Shown: positions 50,107-60,540, counted from the first letter of the stretch. The stretch: 64,000 nucleotides of DNA from Ralstonia wenshanensis (GCF_021173085.1 NZ_CP076413.1:1922001-1986000); one strand, 5' to 3'. The notes: generated by a model not told the origin, from the sequence alone. Program-made: numbers and translations.

Positions 50107-51093
50107 TCAGCAGGCGCCTTCCACCACCATCTTTCCGCCGGCCGTACCGGCATCGAGCACGCGATGCGCGCTCTGGATGTCGTCAAAGGCAAACACCTGC
50201 GCCGGCCTGGCGCGCAGCACGCCGGCCTCGACCAGATCAACGATGCGTTGGAACGGAATGTCCGTGAGCGGGTACTCCGGCGTGCCATAGACGAACGCGC
50301 TGCCGAAGAAACTCAGGTGCCGCCCGCTGGGCAGATGCTGTAGCGGATCAAACTGCTCGATCGGCGCATGCCCACCGAGAAACCCGGCCACGCAGACGCG
50401 CCCGCCGCGACGGGTCAGCCGCAGCGACTCCAGCACGGTGCCGGTGCCGATCAGGTCCAGCACGGCATCGATGCCGGTTGGTGCTAGTTCGCGCAGCGCA
50501 TCGCCCACGCCTTCGCCCTCGACCAAGACGACATCCGCACCGTTCTCCTTGGCAACGGATGCCCGGACTGCGTGGCGCACGGTCGCCACCACGCGAGCCT
50601 GTGTGTATGCCGCCAGGTTGAGGGCCGCCAAGCCCAGCGCCGAAGTGGCACCACGCACCATGACCGTGTCGCCGCGCCGCAGGGCCAGGTTATCGAACAG
50701 GCAGCTCCACGCCGTGGCGTACGACTCGGGAATGGCAGCCAACTCACTCCAGCCAAGCGCGCTACGGATGGGCACGACATTCACGGCGGGCACGGCCACC
50801 AATTCCGCATAGCTCCCGCTGCGCGAACGCCCCATGCCACCCATCAGGGCGAACACACGCTGTCCGGGCTGCAACTTTCCGCTCGGGTCGTGCACCACTT
50901 CACCTGCGCATTCGATGCCGGAAATCGCAGCCACATCGCCCCAGTGCCCTTGCCGGAAGTACTGCTCCGCGCGGTTGATGCCAAACGCCCTGACGCGCAC
51001 CAGCACCTCGTCTTTGCCGGCAACCGGGTCTGGCACCTCGGTAACGCAAAGCTGCTCCGGCCCGCCGTACTGCCGCCGCACGATCGCTTTCAT
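50107..51093 (-). CDS. Zinc-independent MDR oxidoreductase (quinone oxidoreductase-like)
   Basis: A 328-residue medium-chain dehydrogenase/reductase: GroES-like N-domain (VLVRVRAFGINRAEQYFRQG) and a Rossmann domain with VMVRGATSALGLAALNLA. The Cys/His residues of the zinc-dependent alcohol dehydrogenases are absent, so it is of the quinone oxidoreductase/enoyl reductase type, NADPH-dependent by family. It is divergent from a LysR gene with a 97-bp gap. Confidence 0.88.
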   Translation of the reverse strand: MKAIVRRQYGGPEQLCVTEVPDPVAGKDEVLVRVRAFGINRAEQYFRQGHWGDVAAISGIECAGEVVHDPSGKLQPGQRVFALMGGMGRSRSGSYAELVAVPAVNVVPIRSALGWSELAAIPESYATAWSCLFDNLALRRGDTVMVRGATSALGLAALNLAAYTQARVVATVRHAVRASVAKENGADVVLVEGEGVGDALRELAPTGIDAVLDLIGTGTVLESLRLTRRGGRVCVAGFLGGHAPIEQFDPLQHLPSGRHLSFFGSAFVYGTPEYPLTDIPFQRIVDLVEAGVLRARPAQVFAFDDIQSAHRVLDAGTAGGKMVVEGAC

Positions 51094-51190
51094 GCCTGCT
51101 CCTTTTTTGTATTGGGAGGTGCTAGGCTAGGTTTTCATGCAGTCAAAAGAAATTGAATAATTCCGCCATTCTTCGTCAATTGAGCTAACA

Positions 51191-52069
51191 ATGGATTTCT
51201 CTCTGCACGAACTCGCCTGTCTTGAAGCAGTGGTTACCGAAGGCAGCTTCCAGGCGGCTGCGGACAAGCTGCATCGCACGCATTCGGCCGTGCATGCTGC
51301 CATCAAGCAACTGGAGCAACGGCTTGGCGTGTCCCTGCTTGACCGCAGTGAATACCGTGTGAGGCTCACAGCAGCAGGCGAAGCGTTCCGCCATCAATCG
51401 GCGGCAGTGCTGCGCCAAGCCGTGGCGCTGGACACGTTGTGCCGGCAGCTGAGCCAGGGCGAAGAAACAGACTTGCGTGTGATCGTGGGAGACCTCACTC
51501 CGACGGCCGAGACGCTCCGGCGTCTGAAGCGCTTCTTCAACGCATGGCCGCAAACGCGGCTGCACCTGCATTTCGAAGTGATCGGCGGCCCCTGGGAGCG
51601 CCTGCTTGCCGAAGAGGCCGACCTGATCATTCACCACGTGGACAAAAGCGACCCACGCTTCGAGTGGACGGACCTGACGAAGGTGGTGCTTGTGCCAGTG
51701 GCTGCACCCGGCTACGTGACCGCGCCTTCCATGCGCAACCTCACACCCGAGCAGATGCAGGCCTATGTTCAGGTGGTGATTCGCGATACGGCACAACAGC
51801 CGCAGCGTGACTACTTTGTCATCAAGGACGCGCCCAACTGGACGGTCGCTGACCAGCACACCAAGAAGGAGTTGATCGTGCAGGGCATGGGTTGGGGCCA
51901 CATGCCGTTGCACCTGATCGAAAAGGAGCTGCGCAGCGGCAAGCTCGTGTCATTGGAGGGCCGACACTTCAAGCGCTCCAAACTCGACATTGTCGCCGCG
52001 CGATTGCGTGCGCGCCCCGTCGGGCCGGTGGCGCAGGCGCTCTGGCACACCCTGACAGAAGACGCCTGA
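51191..52069 (+). CDS. LysR family transcriptional regulator (divergent from MDR gene)
   Basis: A 292-residue LTTR: HTH at 1-60 (EGSFQAAADKLHRTHSAVHAAIKQLEQRLGV, seen as SFQAAADKLHRTHSAV) and an effector domain (LRVIVGDLTPTAETLRRL, GMGWGHMPLHLIEKEL). It probably regulates the adjacent oxidoreductase. It converges with the small lipoprotein gene 5 bp downstream. Confidence 0.9.
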   Translation: MDFSLHELACLEAVVTEGSFQAAADKLHRTHSAVHAAIKQLEQRLGVSLLDRSEYRVRLTAAGEAFRHQSAAVLRQAVALDTLCRQLSQGEETDLRVIVGDLTPTAETLRRLKRFFNAWPQTRLHLHFEVIGGPWERLLAEEADLIIHHVDKSDPRFEWTDLTKVVLVPVAAPGYVTAPSMRNLTPEQMQAYVQVVIRDTAQQPQRDYFVIKDAPNWTVADQHTKKELIVQGMGWGHMPLHLIEKELRSGKLVSLEGRHFKRSKLDIVAARLRARPVGPVAQALWHTLTEDA

Positions 52070-52074
52070 ACGCC

Positions 52075-52377
52075 CTACCGGGGCAACGCAAAGCACTGCA
52101 CGTCCGGCGCGGTGTAGACCGTCGGATACGGCGCCCGCGGCCCAGTCTGCAACCGCAGCGGCTGCGTCGCCAGCACCTCGGCTTCGTTACGCTCGCGCAC
52201 CGTCAGGGGTTCCGGCGGCGGACTGGGCAGATGCACCGGTTGATTCACCGCACACCGCACGGGTTTCCCATCGGCCAGCCGCACATCCATCGTGTAATAC
52301 GGCCCGACGATGGTGGGCGCGCAGGCAACTGCACCCAAGACCGCCGTCGTCAGCACTGCAGCATGGATCGTCTTCAT
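52075..52377 (-). CDS. Small putative lipoprotein downstream of ureG
   Basis: A 100-residue protein with an N-terminal signal (MKTIHAAVLTTAVLGAVACA) and a lipobox-like GAVAC with Cys at about residue 20. The mature part is Pro-rich with three more Cys-containing stretches including VRCAVNQ and VQCFALP. I recognise no domain. It lies 78 bp after ureG on the same strand and may be co-transcribed with the urease genes. Confidence 0.65.
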   Translation of the reverse strand: MKTIHAAVLTTAVLGAVACAPTIVGPYYTMDVRLADGKPVRCAVNQPVHLPSPPPEPLTVRERNEAEVLATQPLRLQTGPRAPYPTVYTAPDVQCFALPR

Positions 52378-52455
52378 CACCCGCCTCCGCACCACACGCG
52401 TCAGTATTTTTGACTCAGTGCGGCCCCCGCGAGTGCCGCTGCTGCGGTGAATCAA

Positions 52456-53082
52456 TCAGGCAGCCGCCGTCAGCATCCCCTGCTTCTCGATGAATCGGAT
52501 CACCTCATCCAACCCACCCTGCGCCCGCAGATTGCACATCACGAACGGACGGTCGCCACGCATCTTGCGCGTGTCGCTCTCCATCACCTCCAGCGACGCC
52601 CCGACATACGGCGCCAGATCCGTCTTGTTGATGATGAGCAGATCCGACTTGGTGATGCCCGGGCCGCCTTTGCGCGGGATCTTCTCGCCGCCGGCCACAT
52701 CGATCACGTAGATGGTCAGGTCCGACAGCTCGGGGCTGAACGTAGCCGCGAGGTTGTCACCGCCCGACTCGATGAAGACCACATCCGCATCTGGAAACCT
52801 GGAGAGCATGCGATCGACCGCTTCGAGGTTGATCGACGCATCTTCGCGGATGGCGGTGTGCGGGCAGCCCCCCGTCTCGACGCCCATGATGCGTTCAGCA
52901 GGCAGCGCGCCGGAGATGGTCAGCAGGCGCTGGTCTTCCTTCGTGTAGATGTCGTTGGTGATCGCCACGAGGTCGTAACGCTCGCGCATGGCCTTGCAGA
53001 GCATTTCGAGCAGCGTGGTCTTGCCGGAGCCCACCGGGCCGCCCACGCCAACGCGCAGGGCAGGAAGTTTCTTGGTTCGCAT
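52456..53082 (-). CDS. ureG: Urease accessory GTPase UreG
   Basis: SIMIBI-class GTPase that drives nickel insertion into urease with UreD/F and UreE. It has 208 residues. The P-loop is [13 protein letters not shown] (residues 12-24), a metal-binding CPH is in [11 protein letters not shown], and [15 protein letters not shown] and [11 protein letters not shown] are nucleotide-binding motifs. It lies 11 bp after ureF. Confidence 0.98.
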   Translation of the reverse strand: MRTKKLPALRVGVGGPVGSGKTTLLEMLCKAMRERYDLVAITNDIYTKEDQRLLTISGALPAERIMGVETGGCPHTAIREDASINLEAVDRMLSRFPDADVVFIESGGDNLAATFSPELSDLTIYVIDVAGGEKIPRKGGPGITKSDLLIINKTDLAPYVGASLEVMESDTRKMRGDRPFVMCNLRAQGGLDEVIRFIEKQGMLTAAA

Positions 53083-53093
53083 GATGATCGGGT

Positions 53094-53783
53094 TCAGGAT
53101 CGAAAGAGTCGTGAGTATTGCGTTTCATGCCGGGCGGACAACACGCCGAGCCCCGGCGAAAACGTAGACAGTTCAGGTGGATGACAAGCCGCACGGCGCG
53201 TGGCCTCTTCCACCGCACGCGCCACCGCTGCGTGCAGGCCAAAGAGAATCCGCTGCCCCGCAGCCTGCCCGAGCGGTACGGCCTTCACTGCCGCTGCCAT
53301 CTGGTTTTCCACCCAGGCAAAGCAGTACGCCGTCACGCCGTCGCGCGGGTCGACATTCAGCGCGGCAGCCGCAGCGGCAAAGGCGGTCGGAAACGTCACT
53401 GAAGCGCGCGCGGCCAATGCGCTGCGCAGTGCGTCATCGCCCCACTCCATCTGCTGGATGAGGCGATTGAGCGACCAGCCCATCTGAGACGTTTCGAGCC
53501 GCAGCTCGCGCGTCTCGCGGGTGGCAAGGAACCACGCATCGCGCTCGGCCACGGCATCGAAGCGGCCTGCCTGCCAGTCGGCAAACTGCAGCAGCCACAG
53601 CGGCGCCTCACACGCGGCGAGCACGTCGAGGCCCTCGGCAATCCACGCCGCAGCCGACGCTTCATCCACCACGTGCCGCACGTCTACCGCTGCCTCCAGG
53701 CCCTGCGAATAGCTGAACGCGCCCACCGGCAGCGCCGGCGACGCGAGATGCAGCAAGGCAGTGAGCTGCGCGGCGTTAGTCAT
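53094..53783 (-). CDS. ureF: Urease accessory protein UreF
   Basis: A 229-residue helical accessory protein that with UreD gates nickel transfer. [17 protein letters not shown] at the N-terminus and [10 protein letters not shown] in the middle are typical. The start at 53783 overlaps the end of ureE by 8 bp, suggesting coupling. The frame continues upstream through the His-rich end of ureE, which is not part of this protein. Confidence 0.96.
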   Translation of the reverse strand: MTNAAQLTALLHLASPALPVGAFSYSQGLEAAVDVRHVVDEASAAAWIAEGLDVLAACEAPLWLLQFADWQAGRFDAVAERDAWFLATRETRELRLETSQMGWSLNRLIQQMEWGDDALRSALAARASVTFPTAFAAAAAALNVDPRDGVTAYCFAWVENQMAAAVKAVPLGQAAGQRILFGLHAAVARAVEEATRRAACHPPELSTFSPGLGVLSARHETQYSRLFRS

Positions 53784-54420
53784 GGTGATGGTGGTGATGG
53801 CCGCAGCCGGGCCCGTGGACATGGCCGTCGTCGTGTCTGTGACCGTGGTCGTGGCTATGCGCGTGCCCATGGTCATGATCATGCGAGTGACCGTGATCTT
53901 GCCCGTGGTGTTCGTGGTACAGCGCCTGCGCGGCCGCGTAGTCCTCTTCGAACGTCGCATCGTGGCCGTGACGATGGCCGCCACCATAGGCGCCCGCCTC
54001 CGGCTCGAACGGTGCTTCCACATGCGCGACGGTCACGCCCAGGCGGACCAGCATGTCTTCGAGCACCGGATCGGCTTCGAGCTGCAGTGCATCGGCGCTG
54101 ACCTCCACGGGCGTGTGGCGATTGCCGAGGTGGTAGGCGGCGCGCATCAGCGCGAGGCGGTTGTCGCTGGTCACGCGCAGTACCCGCTCAGGCGCGGCCT
54201 GCGCTTCCACCAGCGTGCCGTCTTCAGCGACCAGCACATCGCCACCGCGCATGACGGTACCGCGCGGCAGCACGACGGCCACTTCACGGCCATCGTCGAG
54301 GATGGCGCGCAGGCGGCTGCGGCTGCGCTCCAGGAATGGCAGCACTAGCTTGGGTGCACGCTTGACCAGCACGGAGGCCAGGCCATGTGGTGCGGGGAGG
54401 TGTTTGTTGATGGAAAGCAT
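53776..54420 (-). CDS. ureE: Urease nickel metallochaperone UreE with His-rich tail
   Basis: Delivers Ni(II) to the apo-urease complex. It has 214 residues: peptide-binding N-domain (1-75), metal-binding C-domain (about 75-150, with [10 protein letters not shown]) and a long tail (about 150-214) with alternating His/Asp/Gly ending in six His and Asp. The tail is longer and more His-rich than in many UreE and fits nickel storage. It is separated from ureC by 1140 bp of non-coding repeats. Confidence 0.97.
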   Translation of the reverse strand: MLSINKHLPAPHGLASVLVKRAPKLVLPFLERSRSRLRAILDDGREVAVVLPRGTVMRGGDVLVAEDGTLVEAQAAPERVLRVTSDNRLALMRAAYHLGNRHTPVEVSADALQLEADPVLEDMLVRLGVTVAHVEAPFEPEAGAYGGGHRHGHDATFEEDYAAAQALYHEHHGQDHGHSHDHDHGHAHSHDHGHRHDDGHVHGPGCGHHHHHHD

Positions 54421-54450
54421 CTTTAAGACCTAATTCGTCATCCAACTATG

Positions 54451-54724
54451 AAGCTCGAAGTTCTGAACTCCACGCGCTGAGTTCTGAACTCCAAGCGTCG
54501 AGTTCTGAACTGCAAGCACCGGGTTCGGAACTTCAAGCGTGGCGTTCGAAACTCCAAATGTCGGGTTCTGAACTTCAAACGTTGAGTTCGGAACCTCAAG
54601 CGTCGAGTTCTGAACTCCAAGCGTTGAGTTCTGAGACGCCACGCATCGGGTTCGGAACTTCAAGTGTCGAGTTCTGATCCCCAAGCGTGGAGTTCTGATC
54701 CCCAAGCGTGGAGTTTTGATCTCG
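54451..54724. repeat. 21-bp degenerate minisatellite, about 12 units
   Basis: Twelve units begin at 54466 and repeat every 21 bp (54487, 54508, 54529 and so on) up to 54718, with one 22-bp unit at 54634-54655; a partial unit precedes them. Each unit carries GAACTC-like and GAGTTC-like arms around an 8-nt spacer near CAAGCGTC, so every unit is itself a small palindrome. Because 21 is a multiple of 3, the array is open in two minus-strand frames, giving heptapeptide repeats (QNSTLGV-like or RTRRLEF-like); no ribosome site or independent evidence supports translation. Confidence 0.9.
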
Positions 54725-54735
54725 GCGCGGCAGCG

Positions 54736-54940
54736 CATCCCTTATTTCACCCCCTGCCGGGGGCGACTCACTTTCTTTGTCTTGCCAAAGAAAGTAAGCA
54801 AAGAAAGGCGCGCCCGAGATGGCGAACCATCCCTTGAATTTTCGTAACCGGGCGGAGACGGGAAAAACTCGCTTCGCTCAGACAGTTTCCCGTCTTGTTT
54901 CCGCCCGCTTACGAAAATTCAAGGCGCCATCTAGGGCAGG
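54736..54940. repeat. Hairpin repeat element, left copy
   Basis: Contains two stem-loops. The first: 54770-54779 with 54786-54795 (10 bp, 6-nt loop). The second, long and interrupted: 54833-54847 with 54909-54923 (15 bp), 54849-54855 with 54901-54907 (7 bp), 54857-54865 with 54886-54894 (9 bp), loop 54866-54885. It is an inverted homologue of 55329-55536. Confidence 0.9.
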
Positions 54941-55001
54941 GGTAAAGCACACAATCTTCTGCCCATGCACTACTCCGTTGTACGTCTGAAACCATCGCAC
55001 G

Positions 55002-55278
55002 CACTTGCACTTGCACTTGCACTTGCACTTGCACTTGCACTTGCTCTTGCTCTTGCTCTTGCTCTTGCTCTTGCTCTTGCTCTTGCTCTTGCTCTTGCTC
55101 TTGCTCTTGCTCTTGCTCTTGCTCTTGCTCTTGCTCTTGCTCTTGCTCTTGCTCTTGCTCTTGCTCTTGCTCTTGCTCTTGCTCTTGCTCTTGCTCTTGC
55201 TCTTGCTCTTGCTCTTGCTCTTGCTCTTGCTCTTGCACTCGCCACTCGCACTCGCACTCGCACTCGCACTCGCACTCG
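55002..55278. repeat. Composite hexanucleotide microsatellite
   Basis: Seven CACTTG (55002-55043), then 32 exact CTCTTG (55044-55235), one CACTCG, one extra C, and six CACTCG (55243-55278). No frame of the repeat contains a stop codon, so poly-Leu, Leu-Ala, Gln-Glu and Arg-Ala open frames through it are artefacts. Length and purity make it prone to slippage. It lies between the two inverted hairpin elements. Confidence 0.97.
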
Positions 55279-55328
55279 CCGAGCCCCGGCGCCCACCTCA
55301 GTTCCCCGCCGGTGTGGCCGTTGACTTA

Positions 55329-55536
55329 CCTGCCCTAGATGGCGCCTTGAATTTCTGTAAGCGGGCGGATAAAGGAAGGAGGCCTGTCTGAGCGAAGCGA
55401 GTTTGCCTCCTTCCCCGCCCGGTTACAGAAATTCAAGGGATGGTTCGCCATCTCGGGCGCGCCTTTCTTTTGCCTACTTTTCTTTGGCAAGACAAAGAAA
55501 AGTAAGTCGTGCCCGGCAGGGTACGAAACAGGGATG
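55329..55536. repeat. Hairpin repeat element, right inverted copy
   Basis: Reverse-complement homologue of 54736-54940. Stems: 55476-55486 with 55493-55503; 55346-55360 with 55423-55437; 55374-55383 with 55405-55414, loop 55384-55404. Several stem positions differ from the left copy but remain paired, while the loop (AACTCGCTTCGCTCAGACAG on the complementary strand) is nearly identical. Confidence 0.9.
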
Positions 55537-55560
55537 AACCACAAGAGCCCATCCCAAAAC

Positions 55561-57279
<1,719 letters not shown>

Positions 57280-57301
57280 GTCCGTTCCTTCTGCGTCAAC
57301 T

Positions 57302-57607
57302 TCACAGCTTGCCCATCACGCGGCCTGCAAAGCCGTAGACCACGCGGTCACCGGCCAGCGCCACGAGTTCGACCGTGCGCTCCTGCCCCGGCTCGAAGCG
57401 CACGGCGGTGCCGGCGGGGATGTTCAGCCGATAGCCACGCGTGGCTTCGCGGTCAAAGCGCAGCGCGTCATTCACTTCATAGAAGTGGTAATGCGAGCCG
57501 ATCTGCACGGGGCGGTCGCCGGTGTTGGCCACCGTGACCGTCAACGTCGCGCGGCCTGCATTGAGTTCGAGATCGCCGTCTTGCGGCAGGAGTTCTCCGG
57601 GGATCAT
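57302..57607 (-). CDS. ureB: Urease beta subunit
   Basis: A 101-residue structural subunit ([18 protein letters not shown] start) with [17 protein letters not shown] and the [11 protein letters not shown] motif. Start 57607 is set by the conserved MIPGE. It lies 11 bp after ureJ. Confidence 0.97.
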   Translation of the reverse strand: MIPGELLPQDGDLELNAGRATLTVTVANTGDRPVQIGSHYHFYEVNDALRFDREATRGYRLNIPAGTAVRFEPGQERTVELVALAGDRVVYGFAGRVMGKL

Positions 57608-57618
57608 GTCGTGCCCCT

Positions 57619-58236
57619 TCAGACGGCCGCCGCCAGCAGGCCAGCGCCGTACAGCGCCACGCCCACACCCGACAGACGCGCCAGCCATGCCAGGCGCGGC
57701 TTCAGCGCAAAGCCCGCGCCGATACCGGCGGTATGCAGCAGCGCCGTCGCCACGGCAAAGCCGCCCACGAAATACGGGAACATGGCCTGCGCACCTGCGG
57801 GGAATTCCGTGCCGTGTGCATGGCCGTGGAAGAGCGCGAACGCGCCGCACAGCAGCGCGCCGCCCCACGTCGGCAGTTGCGCGCGTGCAGCAATAAGCAG
57901 GCCGAACACGAGCAGCGATGCGGCGATCATCGGTTCGGCCATCGGCACCGCCACGCCGCCCGCACCGAGCAGCGCGCCCAGGATCATCAACGCGACAAAG
58001 GCGACCGGCGCCCACAGTGCATCACGCACCGAGCGCGAGGCCAGTGCGCTCCACACGCCCACGGCCACCATCGCCAGCAAGTGGTCGACACCCGTGAGCG
58101 GATGCAGGAACCCGGCGAGCAGGCTGCCCTCGGCGGTGTGGCCCGGGTGCCCAGGGTGGGCAAACGCGATGGAGGCGCCAAACGTAAGCGCAATGGCCGC
58201 AGCGGGCCGGACGAAGCGAGACAGGGTAGGCGTCAT
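57619..58236 (-). CDS. ureJ: HupE/UreJ family nickel membrane protein
   Basis: A 205-residue membrane protein with a cleavable-looking N-terminus followed by HPGHPGHT, about six helices, the conserved [12 protein letters not shown] motif and a second His-rich segment FHGHAHGTE. The family imports nickel or cobalt for urease or hydrogenase. It sits between ureA and ureB in the urease operon. Start 58236 is preferred over an upstream in-frame start at 58281. Confidence 0.93.
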   Translation of the reverse strand: MTPTLSRFVRPAAAIALTFGASIAFAHPGHPGHTAEGSLLAGFLHPLTGVDHLLAMVAVGVWSALASRSVRDALWAPVAFVALMILGALLGAGGVAVPMAEPMIAASLLVFGLLIAARAQLPTWGGALLCGAFALFHGHAHGTEFPAGAQAMFPYFVGGFAVATALLHTAGIGAGFALKPRLAWLARLSGVGVALYGAGLLAAAV

Positions 58237-58291
58237 GGCAGGACTCGTAGTAGTGAGTGGCGTGCGGACTTCAAACGTCAAAATTCAAAAT

Positions 58292-58594
58292 TCAAACGAT
58301 CGGGTGGTGGACGGTGACCAGCTTCGTGCCGTCCGGAAACGTGGCTTCGACCTGGATGTCGGGAATCATCTCGGCCACGCCGTCCATCACGTCATTGCGG
58401 GTGAGGAGCGTGGTGCCGTAGTGCATCAGCTCGGCGACGGTCTTGCCGTCGCGCGCGCCTTCCATGATGGCCGCGCTGATGAAGGCGACGGCTTCCGGGT
58501 AGTTGAGCTTGAGGCCGCGGCCCTTGCGGCGCTCGGCCAGCAAGGCGGCGGTGAAGATCAGCAGCTTGTCTTTTTCGCGCGGGGTCAGTTCCAC
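58292..58594 (-). CDS. ureA: Urease gamma subunit
   Basis: A 100-residue structural subunit ([19 protein letters not shown] start), with [21 protein letters not shown] and [18 protein letters not shown], the classical UreA motifs. It lies between ureD and ureJ. Confidence 0.98.
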   Translation of the reverse strand: MELTPREKDKLLIFTAALLAERRKGRGLKLNYPEAVAFISAAIMEGARDGKTVAELMHYGTTLLTRNDVMDGVAEMIPDIQVEATFPDGTKLVTVHHPIV

Positions 58595-58673
58595 GAGGGG
58601 CTCTCTTCGGTGAGGGTCAATTCAGTTCAGTTCAGATCGGACGATGCGAAGTCACGTTGCCATCAACTGGCCA

Positions 58674-59561
58674 TCATGTGGCCCACAGGCGCAGCGGACG
58701 GCCTACCACGCCATGCATCGGTTCGCGCAGCGCGAGCCACGTCTGTGACAGCAACGCGCGCGCATCTTCGGGCCGACGTGCGAGCACGCGCAGCAGCAAA
58801 ACGTTTGGCAGACCGGGTGCATCTTGCGTGAGGCAGGTGACGCCTGCGCGCAGGTCGTCGTTGTACGGCAGGTGCTCGGCCATCGATTCGGCCAGGGCGT
58901 CGGTGGCTCCCTCGCCCACGGCCCACAGCGTGCCGACGACGTGGAAGCCGGCCATACCCGTCGTCGCATTCAGCATGGGCGATTGCGCATCGAACGCGGC
59001 CGACTCGATCCACAGCGGCTGGCCGTTGCAACGCAATGCGGTGCGCATGGCGATGCGGCCTTCGGCCCACGATTCGCCGGCGGCATGGCGGCCGAGCATG
59101 GTGGTGTCCCAGCCGATGGCGGTGGCACCGGGGGCCAGATCGAGAGTCAGGTCGATGATCGGGCAGGCCTGGTTGAAGACGATGTTCTCTTGCGGCAGCC
59201 AGTCGAGCCGCGCGCCTGCATCCATGCGGATCGCAACGCGCTGCGTGGCCGTGCGGCCGAGCGACTTGTACCACTTGGTGGCGCCGGGCGTGGTCAGTAC
59301 AGCATGCGCATCGGTGCCGAGTTCGATGTCGATATCGAGCACGTCGCCGCCGGCAATGCCTGCGGGCGGATGCAGCATGACGGCATGGCACACGCCCTCG
59401 CCTTCCGGATACAGGGCCTTCTGCACCCGCAGCGGCCCCTGATGCCGGCACGTGGCCAGCACGGTGCGCTCACCGCGCCGCGCAAACGCCAAGTGCAATG
59501 AGGCTTCCCAGGATGCAAATGCGGAGGCCTGCGGCGGAACAGGAAAATCGGGATGGCGCAT
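58674..59561 (-). CDS. ureD: Urease accessory protein UreD
   Basis: A 295-residue scaffold (UreH in some species) that binds apo-urease and forms a nickel tunnel with UreF-UreG. LHPPAGIAGGDVLDIDIELG, TPGATKWYKS and ENIVFNQA are family motifs. It is the first urease gene after the urea-transporter ATPase gene urtE (143-bp gap). Confidence 0.95.
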   Translation of the reverse strand: MRHPDFPVPPQASAFASWEASLHLAFARRGERTVLATCRHQGPLRVQKALYPEGEGVCHAVMLHPPAGIAGGDVLDIDIELGTDAHAVLTTPGATKWYKSLGRTATQRVAIRMDAGARLDWLPQENIVFNQACPIIDLTLDLAPGATAIGWDTTMLGRHAAGESWAEGRIAMRTALRCNGQPLWIESAAFDAQSPMLNATTGMAGFHVVGTLWAVGEGATDALAESMAEHLPYNDDLRAGVTCLTQDAPGLPNVLLLRVLARRPEDARALLSQTWLALREPMHGVVGRPLRLWAT

Positions 59562-59704
59562 CGGTCATGCAAACGGGAGGCGTCCCTCATGAAACGCGGC
59601 TGTGCGCTTCAGACCGGACCCCGCCCTAAGCAAACGGAAAGGTTTTCCATCATAGCCAGATGCCGCCCATTTGGCACCCGACTTTTTCACACGACACCTG
59701 TGCG

Positions 59705-60397
59705 TCAAACCGCCACCAGATCGCGTACGCCATCGGCTTCCATATTAGCGCCGTCGCCCTGGGCGATCACCTCGCCACGGCTCATGACGACGTAGCGGTC
59801 GGCAATGCTGCGCGCGAAGTCGTAGTACTGCTCGACCAGCAGCACCGACATGCCAAACTCATCCACCAGCCGGCGCAGGGTGCGGCCGATCTCTTGGATG
59901 ATCGACGGCTGGATGCCTTCGGTCGGCTCGTCCAGGATCAGCAGGCGCGGTTCGCTCATCAGCGCGCGGCCAATGGCAAGTTGCTGCTGCTGGCCGCCCG
60001 ACAGATCACCGCCGCGCCGGCCCTTCATCTCCTTGAGCACCGGAAACAATTCATAGATGGAATCGGGCACCTTGGAGGGCGCACGCTTGGCGGCGGCACC
60101 AATCAGCAGGTTCTCTTCCACCGTCAGGCGCGGGAAGATCTCGCGCCCCTGTGGCACATAGGCAAGCCCCTGCGAGACACGCTCGTACGCGGGCAGCTTC
60201 TGGATGGTGCGCCCTTCCCAATCGATCGCACCGCTGGCGGCGGGCACCACGCCCATCAGGCATTTGAGCAACGTCGTCTTGCCGACACCGTTGCGGCCAA
60301 GCAGCGTGGTCAGCTTGCCCGTGGGGACGTCAAAGCTGACGTTGCGCAGGATGTGGCTGCCGCCGTAGTACTGGTTCAGTTGTTGGACCTGCAACAT
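59705..60397 (-). CDS. urtE: Urea ABC transporter ATP-binding protein UrtE
   Basis: A 230-residue LivF-type ATPase. Walker A is LGRNGVGKTTLL, the signature LSGGQQQQLAIGRAL and Walker B LLILDEPTEG. Neighbouring urease genes and the urtB-C-D-E order support a role in high-affinity urea uptake. It is separated from urtD by a repeat element. Confidence 0.93.
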   Translation of the reverse strand: MLQVQQLNQYYGGSHILRNVSFDVPTGKLTTLLGRNGVGKTTLLKCLMGVVPAASGAIDWEGRTIQKLPAYERVSQGLAYVPQGREIFPRLTVEENLLIGAAAKRAPSKVPDSIYELFPVLKEMKGRRGGDLSGGQQQQLAIGRALMSEPRLLILDEPTEGIQPSIIQEIGRTLRRLVDEFGMSVLLVEQYYDFARSIADRYVVMSRGEVIAQGDGANMEADGVRDLVAV

Positions 60398-60419
60398 CGC
60401 GTTCTTTCCTTTTGCCTCG

Positions 60420-60540
60420 AGAAGGCTCTGAAAAACGTAGCGAGCGGTCCGATGTTGGCCCGAGAAGCGCAGCCGTACACGGGTACGGCGAGCATCACAG
60501 GGGCAAGATCGGGACGCGCAGTAGTTTTGCGGAGCCTTCT
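60420..60540. repeat. 121-bp palindromic repeat in the urtD-urtE gap
   Basis: The ends AGAAGGCTC (60420-60428) and GAGCCTTCT (60532-60540) are exact inverted repeats, and a central hairpin GCCGTAC/GTACGGC lies midway. The intermediate segments are partly complementary. The right end abuts and overlaps the urtD stop codon, so it looks inserted. I recall similar extended palindromes in many Ralstonia intergenic regions. Confidence 0.75.

Larger units (their letters stand above)
54421..55560. other. 1.14-kb repeat-filled gap between ureC and ureE
   Basis: No gene is supported here. In order: a 21-bp degenerate tandem repeat (54451-54724), a ~205-bp hairpin element (54736-54940), a composite hexanucleotide microsatellite (55002-55278) and an inverted second copy of the hairpin element (55329-55536). 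The gap splits the otherwise compact urease operon. Confidence 0.9.

Noticed and set aside
54430-54738. Heptapeptide-repeat open frames over the 21-bp array
   Set aside because: A 21-bp unit without stops is open by arithmetic; no Shine-Dalgarno, no start conserved between frames, and one 22-bp unit breaks the periodicity.
55002-55278. CRISPR-like array
   Set aside because: Units are six bases with no spacers; it is a microsatellite. No cas genes are present.
54965-55391. Open frames of poly-Leu, Leu-Ala, Gln-Glu and Arg-Ala
   Set aside because: They are produced by the stop-free hexanucleotide repeat in all frames and have no ribosome site or recognisable domain.
54736-55536. Composite transposon or insertion sequence
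   Set aside because: The inverted elements enclose only the microsatellite; there is no transposase and no target duplication that I can see.
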